Assembly (NCBI RefSeq): GCF_026625785.1
Contig: NZ_CP113063.1
Span: forward strand, 5,146,001-5,210,000
DNA length: 64,000 bases
Direction of reading: 5' to 3'
From: Gordonia sp. SL306
GTDB taxonomy: Bacteria; Actinomycetota; Actinomycetes; Mycobacteriales; Mycobacteriaceae
The notes beneath the pieces are model-generated. The model was not told where the DNA came from. It ran no database searches and worked only from the letters and a program-made list of their open reading frames with translations. Position numbers and translations under genes: made by a program. This document shows, piece by piece, positions 43,219 to 51,373 of the stretch. Position 1 is the stretch's first letter. Each line of letters starts with the position of its first letter.

Positions 43219-43551
43219 TCATCGCGCAAGTCCCAGAAACGCCATCAACGAGCGTTCGACTTCAACGAGCTGTTCGGATGTCAGACGGCCGACACGCGTC
43301 TGAACATTCGACCGTCGTACCGCGGTTAGCTTGTCAACCATCACGTCACTGTCCCGCTCGAGGCCCGAGATCGCATCGCGATCACCCGGGATACGAATCC
43401 GCAACAAGGGCGCATCGATGAGCTGGCTCGTCATCGGCGCAACTACCACCGACAGAGTCGAATCGAAAAGGTCATCCTGCACGATGACGGCCGGCCGCGG
43501 TTTGGATGCATACACACCACCCGCAACGGTCCAGATTTCGCCGCGAATCAC
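43219..43551 (-). CDS. mazF: MazF/PemK-type endoribonuclease toxin
   Basis: 110 residues from GTG 43551, overlapping the antitoxin stop in GTGA. Family motifs: RGEIWTVAGGVYASKPRPAV (start of the fold with the Arg/Pro-rich loop), IVQDDLFDSTLSVVVAPMTS and VMVDKLTAVRRSNVQTRVGR. The expected activity is sequence-specific mRNA cleavage, blocked by the upstream-encoded antitoxin. It is the second gene of the operon (antitoxin first), the usual order. Confidence 0.9.
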   Translation of the reverse strand: MIRGEIWTVAGGVYASKPRPAVIVQDDLFDSTLSVVVAPMTSQLIDAPLLRIRIPGDRDAISGLERDSDVMVDKLTAVRRSNVQTRVGRLTSEQLVEVERSLMAFLGLAR

Positions 43552-43757
43552 GCCTCGTCGTCCCAAGGCGCAGCGACAGCCTCGACGAAATCCTGCTCAT
43601 CCCCATCGGCGTCGGCCTCTGCCACGAGAACCGACTGCCTGTGGGCTTGCGCGGCAAACTCTGGCGTTCGTACGTCAGGAACCCAGACCTGCAACGGTCG
43701 CAAACCTCGCTCACGCATCCGGCGCCGGTACTCGCCAACCCTGTCCCTCACTGCCAT
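43548..43757 (-). CDS. mazE: MazE-family antitoxin (DUF3018 type)
   Basis: 69 residues: VRDRVGEYRRRMRERGLRPL then QVWVPDVRTPEFAAQAHRQS and an acidic tail ending PWDDEA. The LRP(L/I)Q(V/I)WVPD block is the mark of the actinobacterial DUF3018 antitoxins that pair with MazF toxins. ATG 43757 preferred over GTG 43763. The acidic C-terminus would bind the toxin. Overlaps mazF by four bases. Confidence 0.88.
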   Translation of the reverse strand: MAVRDRVGEYRRRMRERGLRPLQVWVPDVRTPEFAAQAHRQSVLVAEADADGDEQDFVEAVAAPWDDEA

Positions 43758-43765
43758 GCCCACAT

Positions 43766-43777
43766 GTTACATGTAAC
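43766..43777. promoter_or_regulatory. mazEF operator palindrome
   Basis: GTTACATGTAAC, a perfect 12-base palindrome nine bases upstream of the antitoxin start. Likely the autoregulatory site. Confidence 0.7.
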
Positions 43778-43813
43778 GCTCCGGACTGGCCAGGGTGCGC
43801 AGCCCCGAGTTGG

Positions 43814-43866
43814 ATATGCAGGAATCGAATATGCAAGGTTACCAGTACATCCTGCATATCGCATTG
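43814..43866. repeat. 53-bp element between mazEF and vapC
   Basis: Starts ATATGCAGGAATCGAAT and ends CTGCATATCGCATTG. The outer parts match 50098-50150 (ATATGCAGCAATCGAAT ... CTGTATATTCCATTG), with equal length and a diverged middle. The two ends of each element are also partly reverse complements (ATATGCAG/CTGCATAT). It lies 60 nt beyond the vapC stop. Confidence 0.85.
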
Positions 43867-43926
43867 CGCCGCACTAGTATTCATGCCACCACCACCCCTG
43901 GTCGGGCGCCCTTTTCTGTTCAGCGC

Positions 43927-44307
43927 TCAGACTGTGACGACCTCAACGAGGTCGTCGAGCCCGATCAGATCCGACGGATTGCGCGTGTACAGGCGGGCAT
44001 CGTGGGCATGGGCGGTGGCGGCGATCAGCAGGTCCAGTGACCGTGCGCGGGGCTGACGGCCCGCCTCGACGACCGCGGCTGCCACCCTGCCGTAGCTGTC
44101 GGCGACCGAATCGTCGACCGGCAACGCGTCGAAGGTCCGCTCGATGAACAACAGCCGCCGCAACCGCTCGGCGCGCGCAGCACTCGACTTGGCCACCAGC
44201 ACCCCGAAGTGCAACTCGCCCAAGGTGATTACGCTAAGTGCCAACTCCCCCGGGATCGGCTGAACATCGGTGGCGATGACGACACTGGTGTCAAGAACGC
44301 CCCTCAC
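43927..44307 (-). CDS. vapC: VapC-type PIN-domain toxin
   Basis: 126 residues from GTG 44307. PIN-domain acids are visible: VLDTSVVIA (first Asp), SVITLGELHFGV (Glu), RSLDLLIAATAHAHDARLYT (Asp) and RNPSDLIGL (Asp). Predicted Mg-dependent RNase that attacks tRNA or rRNA. The start overlaps the antitoxin stop (GTGA), so the pair is translated together. Confidence 0.93.
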   Translation of the reverse strand: MRGVLDTSVVIATDVQPIPGELALSVITLGELHFGVLVAKSSAARAERLRRLLFIERTFDALPVDDSVADSYGRVAAAVVEAGRQPRARSLDLLIAATAHAHDARLYTRNPSDLIGLDDLVEVVTV

Positions 44308-44552
44308 TGCGGCCCCCACGGATCACGCACGCCGTGATCCACCGCGGCCGTGTCCTCGGCCCACTCCAGGTCGGCAGGGCCGGCGAACAACTTCTCCACA
44401 TCGGCCCAGTCCCGCCACGTATTGGTCGTCGCAGGCACCAACCGCGCACTGGGCCGTCCCGAAACGGTGATCGTGATCTCCTCGCCTGCCTCCACTCGTC
44501 GCACCAGATCGGAGGCATCCTGGCGCAATTCACGTAATCCCACACTGCCCAT
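44304..44552 (-). CDS. vapB: Phd/YefM-type VapB antitoxin
   Basis: 82 residues. SVGLRELRQDASDLVRRVEA then GEEITITVSGRPSARLVPAT is the Phd DNA-binding domain, followed by the toxin-binding WRDWADVEKLFAGPADLEWA tail. Its start codon lies inside a long palindrome (44547-44592), the evident operator of the operon. Confidence 0.92.
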   Translation of the reverse strand: MGSVGLRELRQDASDLVRRVEAGEEITITVSGRPSARLVPATTNTWRDWADVEKLFAGPADLEWAEDTAAVDHGVRDPWGPQ

Positions 44553-44592
44553 AACCCCAGTGTAGCACCAGTGCTACACTGGGGTTATGGGC
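44547..44592. promoter_or_regulatory. Perfect 46-bp palindrome over the vapB start
   Basis: Two 22-base arms, exact reverse complements, with a two-base centre (44569-44570). The arm contains CCCCAGTGTAGCAC and its complement. It spans the vapB start codon, so the mirror half carries a second ATGGGC pointing the other way that leads only into eight codons. Serves as VapB operator and possibly promoter; the length is unusual for that purpose. Confidence 0.9.
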
Positions 44593-44631
44593 ACGCCAAG
44601 GGCAACCACCTGAGTTCAGGTACACCGAGAG

Positions 44632-45930
44632 CTATCGGCATGCCAGTTGCGCGATGTCAATCGCCGCCGGTGTCGGTGTGTGGATGCGACAGCCATGTGT
44701 GCTGGAAATGGTTATCGGACTTCCGGCGGCGGAGATCCTCAAGTGGTTCTCGTGTCGCGCGAAACGAACGATGCGGTTCGGGTGGGTGTCGAACCGATAG
44801 GTGAAACCCCACAACTCTCCGTGAGTGGCAACGGTGTCGTTCACCCAGGTGCTCGGATTCCCCGGAACGGGTGCGAAGAAGTCCCAGGCGATGGCATCGC
44901 GCAGTTCGCGCCGGAAGTTGGCGAAATCGTGGATACCCGCGTGCAATTGAGCTGTCACCGGTACTCCGGCCGCGCGCAACGCCCTGGCGTATGACTCGAA
45001 TCCCGGGCGTATCAATCCGATTTCACCGGGGTAGTCGCTCACGATGTTGTTGTCGTTGGGTTCACCGTCACTGGTCGGCGTGCCATCTCCGCTCGCGACA
45101 AACACGCGGGTCTTCGTCAGATTCGCGGCGAGACGGACGGGATTGTGTCCATACGCGTAAAAGCCCTCGAAGGGTCCGTAGACCTGGGTCAGGTCCAATG
45201 GTTTGCGCGCGTTGACTTGGGAGACCAGGCCGGCAGCATTCGGCATACCCGGGACGAGTTCGAGGTCGGTGAGACCGGAGATCGTCGCGACCGAACCGAA
45301 GAAGCCGGGGAGACGGCCGCCGAGGTAGGCGGCCCCGAGGCCACCCATCGAAACCCCGGCGAGCGCGTGCCACCGCCGCTCCTCGCGGATGGGATAGCGC
45401 TTGAGGATCTCCGGAATGACCACGTCGAGGTAGTAACTCTCCCAAGAGGGTTGACTCCTTCGGCCGCCATTCCACCAGTCGGTGTAGAAGCCGGTCGCAC
45501 CCTCCGGCATGACGATGATGCCGGGGAAACCGGCGGCGGTCGTCCTGATCCGGCCCAGTTCTGAGTCAGACCAGGTCCGGTAGTCGCTGCTGGCACCGGC
45601 CAGCAGGATCAGAAGCGGATACTTCTTGTCAGGCGTGTATCCGCTGGGCAGTAGAACTTTGGCTCGTGGAGGTCCCGGGTAAGGGGCTGCGTGTTCTGCA
45701 TTGAGGACTGACCCCAGCCACACATCCGCTACCTGACCCGGTTGTCCCGGAATCATGATCTCGACGAGGCGGTTGGACGGGGTTGCCATCGCAGTCGCTC
45801 CCCCATTGGCGATTACCGCCAGCAGCGTCGCCACCACGCATAACAGCGCGGCGACGACGCGTCGGCGAAACGGGCGTGCAGTGGGCGAGGCCGCCCATCG
45901 AACCTCTACCACGATCCGTCTGTGTGCCAT
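44632..45930 (-). CDS. Secreted alpha/beta-hydrolase, antigen 85-like esterase
   Basis: 432 residues with a long N-terminal signal region (RRVVAALLCVVATLLAVIAN, cut near AMATP). Hydrolase landmarks: KVLLPSGYTPDKKYPLLILL, the MPEGATGFYTDWWN loop, the nucleophile elbow GVSMGGLGAAYLGG (about residues 192-205), SGLTDLELV and a late HDFANFRRELRDAIAWDFF with the His. This is the esterase D/Ag85-like group; mycolyl transfer is possible in a mycolic-acid organism but simple esterase activity is equally likely. The C-terminal 90 residues form an extra domain. A TetR gene follows upstream, 6 bp away. Confidence 0.9.
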   Translation of the reverse strand: MAHRRIVVEVRWAASPTARPFRRRVVAALLCVVATLLAVIANGGATAMATPSNRLVEIMIPGQPGQVADVWLGSVLNAEHAAPYPGPPRAKVLLPSGYTPDKKYPLLILLAGASSDYRTWSDSELGRIRTTAAGFPGIIVMPEGATGFYTDWWNGGRRSQPSWESYYLDVVIPEILKRYPIREERRWHALAGVSMGGLGAAYLGGRLPGFFGSVATISGLTDLELVPGMPNAAGLVSQVNARKPLDLTQVYGPFEGFYAYGHNPVRLAANLTKTRVFVASGDGTPTSDGEPNDNNIVSDYPGEIGLIRPGFESYARALRAAGVPVTAQLHAGIHDFANFRRELRDAIAWDFFAPVPGNPSTWVNDTVATHGELWGFTYRFDTHPNRIVRFARHENHLRISAAGSPITISSTHGCRIHTPTPAAIDIAQLACR

Positions 45931-45936
45931 TCTTCC

Positions 45937-46566
45937 TCAAGCCTTTTCGAATCCGTGGGCCATCATGGTGCCGAACAGGACGGCGGTTTGCTCGACGTCG
46001 AGGTCATTCGACTCGTCCAGGACAACCCGGACGGCCGCGTCGCAGGATGCCATGAATAGCTCGATCAGCGCGGGTAGCTTGCGATCGAGGTGCCCGGTGT
46101 GCCACCAACGCGTCATCGCGGGTGCGATCCACGCCGTAGCGGCGTCGGACACGGTCTTGCGTCCGGCCGCCACTCGTCGGCCGGCGGCGGACTCCGGGTG
46201 GGCGTCGAAGATGAGACGCCACGCTGCCGGACGATTGTCCACTGCGATCAGCAGCGCTCGGTAACCGTTGATGAATGCATCCACGGGATTATCACCCCGT
46301 GCACCATGAAGGGCCGCAAGTGTTTCGTCCACAAGGACACCCTCCTCGCGATCCAGCAAGGCGTCGAGCAACTCTTCACGACCAGGGAAGCACGCGTACA
46401 CCACGGGACGCGTCGCGCCCAGCCTCGCCGCGACCTCGGCGATGCTGACTGCGGGAAGACCTTTTTCCAGGGCGATCTCGAGGGCGGCGTCGAGGACGAG
46501 CGGGCGTCGACGCTCGGGGCCGAGGTGCGGAGCCCGTTGTCGTGGTGAGGTGGTTCGGGTTGCCAT
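45937..46566 (-). CDS. TetR-family regulator between two hydrolase genes
   Basis: 209 residues. HTH: RRPLVLDAALEIALEKGLPA, VSIAEVAARLGATRPVVYAC and FPGREELLDALL, TetR of the AcrR type. It lies in one direction with the esterase (6-bp gap downstream) and the CocE-type hydrolase (43 bp upstream), so all three may form one unit. The likely operator is the inverted repeat at 48714-48754 before the first gene. Confidence 0.9.
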   Translation of the reverse strand: MATRTTSPRQRAPHLGPERRRPLVLDAALEIALEKGLPAVSIAEVAARLGATRPVVYACFPGREELLDALLDREEGVLVDETLAALHGARGDNPVDAFINGYRALLIAVDNRPAAWRLIFDAHPESAAGRRVAAGRKTVSDAATAWIAPAMTRWWHTGHLDRKLPALIELFMASCDAAVRVVLDESNDLDVEQTAVLFGTMMAHGFEKA

Positions 46567-46609
46567 GCCGCGAAGTCACTGACCTTTCCTGCGGGTTGAT
46601 ACAGCCCTA

Positions 46610-48712
46610 CTACGAGACCGGGCGGTTGGTCGGAAGATTGATGAAGCTCGGTGAACGCGGATCGATCGTGATGGTCTGCGGGCGCAGTTGCGACTCGAGG
46701 AGAAGAGCGGGGATCATCATTCCCTTCGGGAAGTTGGCGGCAAAGATGTCTACCCGCAACCGATGGCCTGGTCGTAGGACGAGATCGGTTGGATTGAAGG
46801 CGATGTCGAGAACTGTCGGATCACCGGGAACAACCGGTTGGCGATCTGAGAGTGCCGTATACGGAACCGGTTTGATGTAGTCACCACCTGCGGATCTCCT
46901 CGATCGTGCAGCGTCGATCGCACGTAGGGATGCGGTCAGCTGACCCGATGTCACGACCGTGGGTTGCCCGTTCGGTGCGACATCGTTCAGGGTGGAGGTG
47001 AAGTATCCGTCGGTGGTCTGCAGTTGCGTGTTCAGGTGCAGGCTCACCGGTCCTGAAATCAGAGTTGGCGCAGTCACCGGTCGGGAGGTGAACGTTGCGG
47101 CGGCAACCTCGGAGATCCGGGCGTCTTTGGCGCAACCGTCTATGAAGCCCGCCACGCCTGCGGTGCCCTGAGCCGCATCGCGGGAACACACGGTGGCCAA
47201 TCCCGGTGATACGACCGCATGCGCGCGATGGCGGGGCTTCTCCGGCGAGAGCGATCCGTCGAATGCGACGACGCCGACGCTCCTGCTGCGCGCGCCGGTC
47301 AGATATTGGCGCCCATAGGTCATCCCTGGTCGCGGATAGCTCGAGGCACTCGTCCACGCACCGCCCTGCTGATAGAGGGTGGCCGGGCTGAATCGGTCGA
47401 TGCCGTTGTCAATACCCTTGAGCCACTTGTCGAACCATGCGCGCTGAAGGACATCCAGACGAGGAGGGGCGCCGGTGGAACCGAGGCCGGAGCCGATGGT
47501 CGAGTGGTACCAATTGCCCATCAAGAGCTTCTTCTGTGCAGGTGGCAACCCGATGGCCGCGACGATGTCGGGTTCGGAGTTCGTGAACAGATCATGCCAC
47601 CCGCCGACCAGGAACGTGGGAACTCGGATCCGTTCCGGATGCCCGAGAATCCCCTGTCGGAACGGACGATTCGGGTCGATGATGCGTTTGACATCGGGTG
47701 GAATGTTCTTGACACTCGCGGTGAAGAATGCGCGCAGCAACGTATCGAAAAAGGTGATCGGACTCGACACGCGATCAGCGAGCCACCTCCAGTCGAACTG
47801 GCCGGTCACGATCGACTGGACGTCGGGTAACCATTTGAGGGTGTTGACCGCGGCGACCCACATCGGAATGAAGCCGACAGCAATTCCGCCACCGGGTGCG
47901 ATGACATCCTGGAGAACATCACTGCCGGGTGCTGCGGCGAACACGGCCTTGATCGCCGAGTTCGGCTGCTCGGCACCTTGAAGCGCATTGATCGCCCCAT
48001 AGGAGAGGCCGGTGGCTCCAACCGTCCCCGTCGACCACCGCTGGCGTGCTGCCCATTGGCTGACCTCGGCCACATCTCGTTGCTCTCGCTCGCCGGCACC
48101 GGTCCACACTCCTTGTGAGAATCCCGTGCCGCGGACGTCGATCACGACCTGCACGTAACCGGATCTGACCAACTGACGATCCACTGCGACGGTCCGGGCC
48201 ACACCGCCGGTGAGAACGCGAAGCTGCTCACCGACCGCAGAGAGCGGGGTGCCGGAAAGATTGAACAGGTCGAATCGGTTGATCACCTGGATGATTGGGT
48301 CGTACAGACCAGGAATCGCCGTGGCCGATTCCATCAGCATATAGAGCAACTTGGTATACGGCGTCATGTTGACAACGGTCGGCAGTCGCCGGGTGACGAT
48401 ACGTCCGGACGCATCCATTGGCCGATACACGTTGGCCTTCAACACGGTTCCGTCGCTCATCCGGATCGGCACATCCCAGTCGATGTGCACCCCCGGATAC
48501 TTCTGTGGCCGGTCCGCGGTCGCGGTCCACTGAGCCGCGAGTGCCGCATCGGTGGCCAGTGGTGCGGCCTGCGAGGTCGGAGCCGGCGCCGGGGAGATCA
48601 TGATGAGGCAGATCGCCACGAGGCCTATCGCTAAGAGGGCCGCGGCCCGCGACCGCCGCCCTACCCCAGCGTCGAGCCCATGCGTGGTGGCCACGGCATG
48701 ATGGTAACTCAA
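46610..48712 (-). CDS. CocE/NonD (X-Pro dipeptidyl-peptidase S15) hydrolase, secreted
   Basis: 700 residues. A membrane-anchor or signal helix (AAALLAIGLVAICLIMISPA) is followed by the S15 core: WDVPIRMSDGTVLKANVYRP, then VVIDVRGTGFSQGVWTG, the nucleophile elbow GATGLSYGAINALQG (about residue 226), PTFLVGGWHDLFTN with the Asp region and NWYHSTIG with the His, and the C-terminal jelly-roll domain (SGPVSLHLNTQLQTTDGYFT). Acts on acyl esters or N-acyl prolyl substrates; the true one is unknown. The start is TTG 48712 with GAAGGAA close by; GTG 48694 is an alternative. Confidence 0.9.
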   Translation of the reverse strand: MSYHHAVATTHGLDAGVGRRSRAAALLAIGLVAICLIMISPAPAPTSQAAPLATDAALAAQWTATADRPQKYPGVHIDWDVPIRMSDGTVLKANVYRPMDASGRIVTRRLPTVVNMTPYTKLLYMLMESATAIPGLYDPIIQVINRFDLFNLSGTPLSAVGEQLRVLTGGVARTVAVDRQLVRSGYVQVVIDVRGTGFSQGVWTGAGEREQRDVAEVSQWAARQRWSTGTVGATGLSYGAINALQGAEQPNSAIKAVFAAAPGSDVLQDVIAPGGGIAVGFIPMWVAAVNTLKWLPDVQSIVTGQFDWRWLADRVSSPITFFDTLLRAFFTASVKNIPPDVKRIIDPNRPFRQGILGHPERIRVPTFLVGGWHDLFTNSEPDIVAAIGLPPAQKKLLMGNWYHSTIGSGLGSTGAPPRLDVLQRAWFDKWLKGIDNGIDRFSPATLYQQGGAWTSASSYPRPGMTYGRQYLTGARSRSVGVVAFDGSLSPEKPRHRAHAVVSPGLATVCSRDAAQGTAGVAGFIDGCAKDARISEVAAATFTSRPVTAPTLISGPVSLHLNTQLQTTDGYFTSTLNDVAPNGQPTVVTSGQLTASLRAIDAARSRRSAGGDYIKPVPYTALSDRQPVVPGDPTVLDIAFNPTDLVLRPGHRLRVDIFAANFPKGMMIPALLLESQLRPQTITIDPRSPSFINLPTNRPVS

Positions 48713-48713
48713 T

Positions 48714-48754
48714 TTCCTTCAGTGGCGAAGGGTTTTCCTACAATAGTGAAGGAA
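48714..48754. promoter_or_regulatory. Inverted repeat before the CocE-type gene
   Basis: TTCCTTCA (48714-48721) and TGAAGGAA (48747-48754) flank 25 bases that include TTTTCCTACAATAG. Symmetric half sites just before the start codon suggest a regulator site, perhaps for the TetR protein of this operon. Confidence 0.45.
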
Positions 48755-49279
48755 CTAGGGTTTGACCAGTCCACCAGCATTTGTTCGCCGACGATATCGA
48801 CTGGAACAGACTTGACCAGTTCAACGTTATCGTTCCCAGTACCCGGACTGCTTATTGCACTGCGCTACATGGACATTCGCTTCAAGCGCCCGCTTCCACT
48901 GCCCGACGTCAGCCGGCGCAGGCCCCGCCGACTCGGCGCCACTCTTCATGGGTCAGGAGCGTAGCGTGCGCCGGACTTGTCAGCCGCTGACATCCCTCGG
49001 TCCACGGAGTCGGCACACCTCACCTCGCACGTAGCGTCCCCGTGTCCCGAGGCACGTGTGCGGCTTCCGCTCGATCAATCGGACACCAGCCAACGCCTGC
49101 GCTTGGTCGCGTAGTGACTTCGCAGTCGCGAACCGCGGACCGCACCGGCGTAACCGTCCTCTGTCAGAATCGACAGCGCCCGCGCAGTGTTCCCGTCGGG
49201 CCGGAAAGTGACCGCGTCAGCCAGTCCGATTGTCATAAGAATCTCAAGACATCGCGCCGGCATCTCGAGTCCTGGCAGC
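48755..49279. other. 525-bp stretch, no gene supported
   Basis: A minus-strand frame at 49075-49263 (LEILMTIGLADAVTFRPDGN, ALSILTEDGYAGAVRGSRLR) looks protein-like but lacks a start and ribosome site, so it is at best a remnant. Nothing else seen. Confidence 0.4.
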
Positions 49280-49948
49280 CTACGTCAGACCGGAGGGCAC
49301 GATCTTGCCGTTGACCGTCACGGTGACCTCGCCGGTCTGGGTGTCCTCGGTGACCTTGCCGTTCTCAAAACTCGCCGATTGCACGGCACCATCAGTGGTC
49401 ACGTCGCTGGTGGGAACTCCCAGAGGTCCCGGCGAGCCGTTCTTGCCGGTGAGCGACGGGGTGCCGTCAGGAGCACGCTCAGTGTTCCATGCGTCCCGAA
49501 TCTTGCCCGACGTGATGATGTACGCCGGCGTCCCCGAGTCGTCGTTCTTCGCGATGATCACACCGCCTTGGAACTGCTGAAACACGACGCCACTCTCCCG
49601 GGTCCCAGCGTTGTGATCGCCGGTCAGCGGCTTGCCGAGCGCATCCTTCTGGGCGTCGGTCGCCGACGCGTACTTGACGGCGATCGGACCACCCAGTGTC
49701 ACCACAACGTCGCGTTCGCCCGCGATTTCCACTGCGGCGGGCTTGGCCTGGGGCGTCGTATCCGCAACCGTGCCGGTGGTCGTATCTTCGCTCGTCGCTG
49801 CCGCCGATTCCGACACCACAGTCGCGGCCGACGAGACCTGCGACGCGGCGTCATCCGTCGTGGCATCGCTACCGCAGGCAGTGGCAACCAGCATGACCGC
49901 AAACAGGCCGGCGACGAATTGGGTGGGGCGGGAAACGATCTGCCTCAT
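49280..49948 (-). CDS. LGFP-repeat-like lipoprotein
   Basis: 222 residues from ATG 49948 (AAAGGAACTC upstream). Lipoprotein signal: RPTQFVAGLFAVMLVATACG with lipobox VATAC. A Ser/Thr/Ala-rich linker follows, then two units of LGFP character: DALGKPLTGDHNAGTRESGV with VFQQFQGGVIIAKND, and GPLGVPTSDVTTDGAVQSAS. LGFP repeats are known in wall-linked proteins of mycolate bacteria. The end TGEVTVTVNGKIVPSGLT is a beta strand pair. Likely attached to the outer face of the membrane, binding the wall; precise role unknown. Confidence 0.8.
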   Translation of the reverse strand: MRQIVSRPTQFVAGLFAVMLVATACGSDATTDDAASQVSSAATVVSESAAATSEDTTTGTVADTTPQAKPAAVEIAGERDVVVTLGGPIAVKYASATDAQKDALGKPLTGDHNAGTRESGVVFQQFQGGVIIAKNDDSGTPAYIITSGKIRDAWNTERAPDGTPSLTGKNGSPGPLGVPTSDVTTDGAVQSASFENGKVTEDTQTGEVTVTVNGKIVPSGLT

Positions 49949-50097
49949 GAGTTCCTTTCGATCCTTCGACACATAGTCGATCCCACCAACGTGCCGCAAA
50001 CCTTGGCGCACTTCGTCGTGCCACACTGTTCGCCCGCGTGAGAACCTCTGCACCTTATCCCGCGAACGGTCCTCTTGGCAGCGGGAGAGCAAGCCCA

Positions 50098-50150
50098 ATA
50101 TGCAGCAATCGAATCTACGGATTGCTAGTAATCCGCTGTATATTCCATTG
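50098..50150. repeat. Second 53-bp element, next to the decayed vapC
   Basis: Same length and conserved ends as 43814-43866. It lies 50 nt beyond the stop of the vapC remnant. Its centre holds GGATT-GCTAGT-AATCC, a short inverted repeat. Confidence 0.8.
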
Positions 50151-50200
50151 GTAGTCAAAGCTTCTCGGCATCAATAGCCCGACGCCGAGCCGCAGATCCC

Positions 50201-50592
50201 CTACTGTCGATCGGGGTGGGTCACAGACCGGAGCTCAAGTCGCGGGATTCCCGCGAAGTCGGCTGGATTGCATGTGTAAAGCGGCAACGCATGGGCGATC
50301 GCGCTCGCCGCGATGAGTGCGTCGTACGCGCGCGCCGCAGGCTTACGCCCCGATGCGCGAAGTGCCGCCGCGACGGCGCCAAACGTCCGCGCACAGTCGC
50401 CATCAAACCGAAGAACATCAAAGTCCGCCTCGGCCTGCTGCAGGTGCTGCTGACGGGCGCTGCGCTCGGCATCGTCGCGCGCTACGTGCGGGAAAGCTCG
50501 GCGAGCGTGATCGCGCTGACAACCGATTCATCCGGAAGCTCGGATGGGTCAGATAGCTGACCGAGGAGAAGAACAGTTGAGGTATCCAACAT
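50201..50592 (-). pseudogene. VapC toxin gene with frameshift
   Basis: From ATG 50592 the frame reads MLDTSTVLLLGQLSDPSELP and SVVSAITLAELS, then hits TAG at about 50491. In the next frame it continues FPHVARDDAERSARQQHLQQ, FDVLRFDGDCARTFGAVAAA, ARAYDALIAASAIAHALPLY and TCNPADFAGIPRLEL, ending at 50201. All PIN-domain acids remain but are split by the indel around 50485-50500, so the toxin cannot be made. Confidence 0.88.
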
Positions 50593-50612
50593 CCCCTGCT
50601 TCGAACCTTGTG

Positions 50613-50849
50613 TCACAGTGACGGGTCGATCAGATCGTCGATGTCGCCCCGGAGCGCATCCGGACTCACCTGCGGAAGATTCTTACGGCGACGAATGAGT
50701 TCCGCTGGGCCGGCGCTGGTTCGAGGTAGGGGGTGGAGCTCAGCCACCGGCGCACCGTCGCGAGTGACGACGATGCGTTCTCCGTGCTCAACGCGGCGCA
50801 GGACTTCTCCCCCGTTGTTCCGTAGGTCGCGCACCGTCACCGTATCCAT
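50613..50849 (-). CDS. vapB: Phd-type VapB antitoxin, orphaned
   Basis: 78 residues from ATG 50849. VTVRDLRNNGGEVLRRVEHG then ERIVVTRDGAPVAELHPLPR is the Phd fold; the toxin-binding tail is AELIRRRKNLPQVSPDALRG. The reading frame is intact although its toxin partner is broken, a common outcome in which the antitoxin persists (anti-addiction) or decays later. 20 bp ahead of the toxin remnant. Confidence 0.88.
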   Translation of the reverse strand: MDTVTVRDLRNNGGEVLRRVEHGERIVVTRDGAPVAELHPLPRTSAGPAELIRRRKNLPQVSPDALRGDIDDLIDPSL

Positions 50850-50905
50850 GCGAGCAAGTGCATCACCGGTGAGACGTCGGCACACGGCATCAGCCTGCAC
50901 GGCTA

Positions 50906-51271
50906 TCAGCAGCAACCCGTGGAAGCCCCGAGGACGTTGCACAGCGCATGCAGCGCATCGGGCCGGGCCCGGTAATAGACATTCATGCCACGCCGCTCGG
51001 GTGCGACCATGCCCGCCTTGCGCAGTTGACCCAGGTGATGACTGGTGGTGGCCTCGGTCAATCCGACCGTCGCCGCGAGATCGCAGGTACAGATGCCCTC
51101 CCCCGGCTCATCAGTCAGCAGAATCGAGAGCAGTTTGATCCGTACCGGATCGGCAAGGGCCTTGAGCCGCAACGCGATTTCCAGAGCGGCGTCATCCGCG
51201 AGCGGTGCCGCCGACACGGGGGCGCAGCAAATGGGTGCGCTGATATCGATCATCGGCAACGTCTTCGGCAT
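50906..51271 (-). CDS. arsR: ArsR-type metalloregulator of the arsenic cluster
   Basis: 121 residues. Winged HTH: ALRLKALADPVRIKLLSILL, then TCDLAATVGLTEATTSHHLG and RKAGMVAPERRGMNVYYRAR. Cys residues for As(III) or metal binding sit in GICTCDL (the classical ArsR site) and also at the N-terminus (PICCAP) and C-terminus (STGCC), making a Cys-rich sensor. Divergent from the ArsI/CadI gene, with inverted repeats between (51295-51351). Confidence 0.92.
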   Translation of the reverse strand: MPKTLPMIDISAPICCAPVSAAPLADDAALEIALRLKALADPVRIKLLSILLTDEPGEGICTCDLAATVGLTEATTSHHLGQLRKAGMVAPERRGMNVYYRARPDALHALCNVLGASTGCC

Positions 51272-51294
51272 GGTACGACCCTACTCGGCTTGTT

Positions 51295-51351
51295 GACATA
51301 TGTCGAAAAGGTGTGCATGCTGGGTGACATCCCGATAGTTCGATATATGTC
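51295..51351. promoter_or_regulatory. ArsR operator region
   Basis: GACATATGTCGAA (51295-51307) and TTCGATATATGTC (51339-51351) are near-perfect reverse complements, and each contains its own ATATGT half site. Placed between arsR and the ArsI/CadI gene; a typical ArsR/SmtB operator pair. Confidence 0.8.
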
Positions 51352-51373
51352 TCACAGGTAAAGGTGATTGATC

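Noticed and set aside
48755-49279. Small minus-strand gene at 49075-49263
   Set aside because: Protein-like residues but no start, ribosome site or recognised family.
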